A stretch of 10,083 nucleotides of DNA from Anaerolineaceae bacterium (GTDB lineage: Bacteria; Chloroflexota; Anaerolineae; Anaerolineales; Anaerolineaceae): NCBI GenBank assembly GCA_014860845.1, contig JACZIY010000603.1, forward strand, positions 1 through 10,083. The letters are read 5' to 3'. Shown here in pieces: positions 7,581-10,083 of this stretch (position 1 is the stretch's first letter; each line of letters opens with the position of its first letter). The notes below the pieces were generated by a model. The model saw only the letters and a list, made by a program, of their open reading frames with translations. It was not told the origin of the DNA and made no database searches. Both the position numbers and the translations under genes were made by a program.

Positions 7581-7977
7581 ACCAGGTCGACCAGATGATC
7601 GCGACACTTTTTGTGTCGAGGAAAGTCCGCACTCCAAAGAGCGAGATGCCGGGTAATACCCGGAGCGGGAATGCCTTTTTAGGTAACCTGCTAGAACGGG
7701 CCACAGAAACAAACTGCCTTTTAGGCGATGGTGAAATGGTGGTGTAAGAGACCACCGGCGTTTGTAGTAATACAACGGCCAGGCAACCCTCATCTGGAGC
7801 AAGGCCAAGCAGGAACATAGCCATTTGGCAGGAGGCTGCTCGTCTCCTTATAAGTTCCGGGTAGGCTGCAAGAGTGAATTGGTAACAATACACCGAGAGA
7901 GATGATCATCCTTTGAATTGCCGTCCGAAGAGGATACCCAATGAAAAGACAGAATGCGGCTTATCGGTTGACCTGGT
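7581..7977 (+). ncRNA. rnpB: RNase P RNA, bacterial class A
   Basis: This is the catalytic RNA of RNase P, which removes 5' leaders from tRNA precursors. The ends pair as P1: 7581-7592 with 7966-7977, 12 pairs including one G-U. P2 pairs GATGATC (7594-7600) with GATCATC (7904-7910). P3 is a minimal hairpin, CGACAC with GTGTCG around a 5-base loop (7602-7618). The universal GAGGAAAGTCCGC (7618-7630) is present. P4 pairs CCGCA (7627-7631) with TGCGG (7955-7959), a compensated variant of the E. coli CCGGG/CCCGG. P8 is CCGGG/CCCGG (7649-7663), and P12 is GGTGGT/ACCACC. GGAGCAAGGCCAA and CCGGGTAGGCTGC follow, the latter holding the GGU (7860-7862) that pairs with tRNA CCA. An insert at 7911-7948 forms a P19-type helix. 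No U-rich terminator follows, so 3' processing is likely. Confidence 0.96.
7911..7948 (+). other. P19-type helix within RNase P RNA
   Basis: Between the 3' strand of P2 and the conserved ACAGAA, where E. coli has four bases, there are 38 bases that fold as one rod. CTTT (7911-7914) pairs with AAAG (7945-7948). A GA/GA step follows (7915-7916 with 7943-7944), fit for tandem sheared G-A pairs. Then ATTG (7917-7920) pairs with CAAT (7939-7942), and GTCC (7923-7926) with GGAT (7932-7935) around a 5-base loop. Its position is that of helix P19 in other bacteria. Confidence 0.75.
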
Positions 7978-7981
7978 ATTT

Positions 7982-8845
7982 CTAATAAACTTCCGGCACA
8001 AAAGACTGATCGGTTATGGGAGGTCTAACATAGCCTTCTTCCTTTTGCCTGGGTGGTAAATCTATTGGTTCTGGAGTAAGATCTCGATAAGGGATCATAC
8101 TCAGGAGATGATGAATACAATTTAATCGCGCTCGTTTCTTATCATCGGCATTAACCACATACCACGGAACCTGTTTGATATCTGTGTGTGCAAACATCTG
8201 ATCTTTTGCTTTGGAGTATTCCTCCCATTTCGATCTGGATTGTAAATCCATCGGACTCAATTTCCAGCGTTTGGTTGGATCTTTGATGCGATCTTCGAAT
8301 CTCTTCTCCTGTTCTTCATCACTAACGGAAAACCAATATTTTATGAGAATAATTCCTGAACGCACCAACATTCGTTCAAATTCGGGAACAGATCTTAAGA
8401 ATTCTTGATATTCTACTTCAGTGCAAAACCCCATCACTTTCTCAACACCAGCTCTGTTATACCAGGACCGGTCAAATAACACCATCTCTCCCGCTGCTGG
8501 TAAATGGGTAACATATCTTTGAAAATACCATTGTGTCTTTTCACGTTCCGTTGGAGCAGGCAACGCAACTACACGCACATTTCTAGGATTGAGGCTTTCT
8601 GTGATTCTCTTTATTACTCCACCCTTTCCAGCTGCATCTCTCCCTTCAAATATGATGACTACTTTTAATCCTTGATCTTTAACCCATTCTTGCAATTTAA
8701 CTAGTTCAATCTGAAGTTTTCCTAATTCTTTTTCATAAAACTTTGTTGCTAATTTAGGTTTTTTTTCGTTGTTGATAATTTCTTCAGGTTCATTTTCCTT
8801 CACCAAGTCATTTTTCGATTTCTTATTCTTATCTTTTTTTGCCAT
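7982..8845 (-). CDS. ppk2: Polyphosphate kinase 2, class I-like
   Basis: PPK2 enzymes move phosphate between polyphosphate and nucleoside diphosphates, usually making GTP or ATP from polyphosphate (cytoplasm). The 287 residues form a single-domain kinase. The first 32 or so residues are a Lys/Glu-rich tail. Walker A is EGRDAAGKGG (67-76). The Walker B/lid-side motif FDRSWYNRAGVE lies at 124-135. IKYWFSVSDEEQEKRF (168-183) and KRWKLSPMD (192-200) are typical of the family. The tail GYVRPPITDQSFVPEVY is also typical, so the protein is complete. The one-domain form with DRSWYNR suggests class I, but nucleotide preference cannot be read from the sequence. The ATG has a perfect GAGGTG seven bases upstream (8853-8858) and a promoter at 8885-8913. 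The gene stops 4 bases from the 3' end of rnpB, which runs in the opposite direction. Confidence 0.95.
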   Translation of the reverse strand: MAKKDKNKKSKNDLVKENEPEEIINNEKKPKLATKFYEKELGKLQIELVKLQEWVKDQGLKVVIIFEGRDAAGKGGVIKRITESLNPRNVRVVALPAPTEREKTQWYFQRYVTHLPAAGEMVLFDRSWYNRAGVEKVMGFCTEVEYQEFLRSVPEFERMLVRSGIILIKYWFSVSDEEQEKRFEDRIKDPTKRWKLSPMDLQSRSKWEEYSKAKDQMFAHTDIKQVPWYVVNADDKKRARLNCIHHLLSMIPYRDLTPEPIDLPPRQKEEGYVRPPITDQSFVPEVY

Positions 8846-8884
8846 TTTTCCTCACCTCATATCTACCATATTTCCTTACCTCTT

Positions 8885-8913
8885 ATTATAGAGATGAGTA
8901 AGTAAAAATCCAA
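8885..8913 (-). promoter_or_regulatory. Promoter of ppk2
   Basis: On the minus strand a perfect TATAAT (8885-8890) lies 17 bases from TTGGAT (8908-8913), a partial -35 that keeps the TTG. Transcription would begin near 8878, giving a leader of about 33 bases that ends in the strong GAGGTGAGGA ribosome site (8849-8858). ppk2 can thus be expressed independently of the radical SAM gene 115 bases upstream. Confidence 0.65.
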
Positions 8914-8960
8914 TTGAATTCTAGCTATAAAAATCAGCAATTTGTTTTTATGTTGAGCTT

Positions 8961-10083
8961 TTAAAATGCAAACTTCAATTGATGAATCGGGGTTTTGCCA
9001 TTCATAAGTATATATTGAGCTACCGATTCTATAGAAATCCCTAACATTTTTAAATCACCTTCGGATTGAATTTTCTTTTGTTTACGATACTTGGAAATCA
9101 TCTCAACCCGTTTTGGACCAATTCCAGGTATTCTCAATAGTTCTTCTCTGGATGCTCGATTAATCTCCACTGGGTTACCTTTGAGATTATTTTCAGCCCA
9201 GTACTTTTTTGGATCACAATTTAAATCCAAATGTCCTTGATGATTGAAAGAAAAATCCTCAAATGTAAAACCATAATCACGTAAAAGAAAGGATGCCTGG
9301 TAAAGTCGATGTCCCCTTACTGGATTTTCAGCTGGTAAATTCTCAAAAGGAGTATTCATTACTGGTGTAAAAGTCATATAATAAATTCTTGCAAGTTTAA
9401 AATTCTGTATTAAGTAATCACTTGTTTTTAGAATTTCAACGTCATTCTCTCCAGCTGGACCAATAACCATTTGTGTGGTCAATGACGGCCATTTTTGTTT
9501 CCAATTTTTATTGGGATCCTGATTTTTTCTAATGGATTCCACCCATTTAAGCCTTGAAAATAATTCTTCTCCAAAATTTTTAAGCGGTGCCAGAATATCC
9601 AGTCGTTCAGGGTTAGGTGCTTCCAGATTGATGGATACACGATCTGCCCATTTCATTAAATGTTTAATCTGATCATATTCTGCGCCAGGCATAATTTTCA
9701 TATGTAAATACCCGTCAAATTTCTTTTTGGTTCTTAATATTTCAGCGGTATCGATGATTTTATCCTGAACCCGCACACCTCCCCCAGCAACACCTGAACT
9801 GAGAAATAATCCTTTAGCAATATTCTTTTGATACAAATCAAGAAAGGTATCTGCCATTTCGTCCGGTGTGAAAGTTGCCCGATGAAAATCCCTCCCTGAT
9901 CTGAAAGAACAATACTTACAATTTCTTTCACAAACAGATGTGATCATACTTTTTAATAATGGTATTGTCTTTCCGCCTGACATCTTTGCGTAGGTCACCA
10001 TTGGATGTTTTTCCACTGTAGATTTTTCAGGACAATTCATTAAGGATGTTTCCAGACTTTCCCCTTCCTCTGCATCCATATTC
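8961..10083 (-). CDS. Radical SAM protein of the UDG-linked DNA repair/modification family, with C-terminal HhH (5' end probably outside window)
   Basis: The visible part has at least 372 residues. CERNCKYC (Cys50, 54 and 57, counted from the ATG at 10077-10079) is the CxxxCxxC ligand set of a radical SAM 4Fe-4S cluster. RATFTPDEMAD, KGLFLSSGVAGGG and GYLHMKIMPGA follow, as in the family named 'putative DNA modification/repair radical SAM protein' (rSAM_link_UDG). Residues 303-347 are a helix-hairpin-helix domain (INRASREELL, RIPGIGPKRVEMI), a DNA-binding element. The last residues, QLKFAF, resemble a sliding-clamp binding peptide. The reaction is not known. The frame stays open to the window edge, and relatives usually have more residues before AEE, so I think the true start lies outside. 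No terminator is seen before ppk2. Confidence 0.85.
   Translation of the reverse strand, partial: NMDAEEGESLETSLMNCPEKSTVEKHPMVTYAKMSGGKTIPLLKSMITSVCERNCKYCSFRSGRDFHRATFTPDEMADTFLDLYQKNIAKGLFLSSGVAGGGVRVQDKIIDTAEILRTKKKFDGYLHMKIMPGAEYDQIKHLMKWADRVSINLEAPNPERLDILAPLKNFGEELFSRLKWVESIRKNQDPNKNWKQKWPSLTTQMVIGPAGENDVEILKTSDYLIQNFKLARIYYMTFTPVMNTPFENLPAENPVRGHRLYQASFLLRDYGFTFEDFSFNHQGHLDLNCDPKKYWAENNLKGNPVEINRASREELLRIPGIGPKRVEMISKYRKQKKIQSEGDLKMLGISIESVAQYILMNGKTPIHQLKFAF

Noticed and set aside
7554..7893. Two minus-strand open frames (about 84 and 104 codons) over this region
   Set aside because: They lie entirely opposite the RNase P RNA, whose helices and conserved boxes explain the sequence. 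Their products look like no known protein.
8920..8960. AT-rich inverted stretch after the radical SAM gene, as a terminator
   Set aside because: Only three or four pairs form around GCT/AGC and the U run is not placed after a stable stem.

Overview
The window is a 10 kb stretch of ordinary bacterial chromosome. It is moderately AT-rich and densely packed, with no mobile elements, no CRISPR and no long empty stretches. The gene set suggests a bacterium of the Chloroflexota (Anaerolineae-like). The pointers are a family-5 (Thermus/archaeal-type) uracil-DNA glycosylase, a radical SAM/helix-hairpin-helix protein of the UDG-linked family, and a clan-A glycosidase-like lipoprotein beside ruvB. This placement is an inference from gene content, not from a search.

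Layout. The 3' end of enolase (+, to 235) finishes at a bidirectional intrinsic terminator. That terminator also serves the minus-strand block read right to left: ruvB (4150-3128), queA (3118-2099), udgB (2070-1405) and a membrane-anchored alpha/beta hydrolase (1319-351). ruvB, queA and udgB are 9 to 28 bases apart and look like one operon for recombination, tRNA queuosine and uracil repair. Divergent from ruvB, across only 33 bases, is a secreted lipoprotein with a clan-A glycosidase-like barrel (4184-5206). It is followed by upp (5271-5897), which has its own extended -10 promoter and a strong Shine-Dalgarno site. Converging on upp is a two-gene minus-strand unit: tpiA (7418-6663), then a membrane protein with an HExxH zinc motif (6656-5904). 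Next is rnpB, the class A RNase P RNA (+, 7581-7977), with a near-consensus sigma-70-type promoter. It converges almost base to base on ppk2 (8845-7982), which has its own promoter. The window ends inside a radical SAM DNA repair/modification protein (minus, 10083-8961), whose start probably lies beyond the right edge.

How the genes fit together. Eno and TpiA belong to glycolysis, Upp salvages uracil to UMP, and PPK2 links polyphosphate to nucleotide pools. RuvB, UdgB and the radical SAM protein are DNA-maintenance functions. QueA and RNase P RNA act on tRNA. The lipoprotein, the alpha/beta hydrolase and the HExxH membrane protein act at the cell envelope and are the least understood.

I did not find a clear new multi-gene system. 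The points most worth a second look are the HExxH membrane protein coupled to tpiA, the radical SAM protein with a C-terminal HhH domain and a clamp-motif-like tail, the apparently leaderless ruvB start, the P19-like helix of rnpB and its collision with ppk2, and a protein-like open stretch that overlaps the rnpB promoter.
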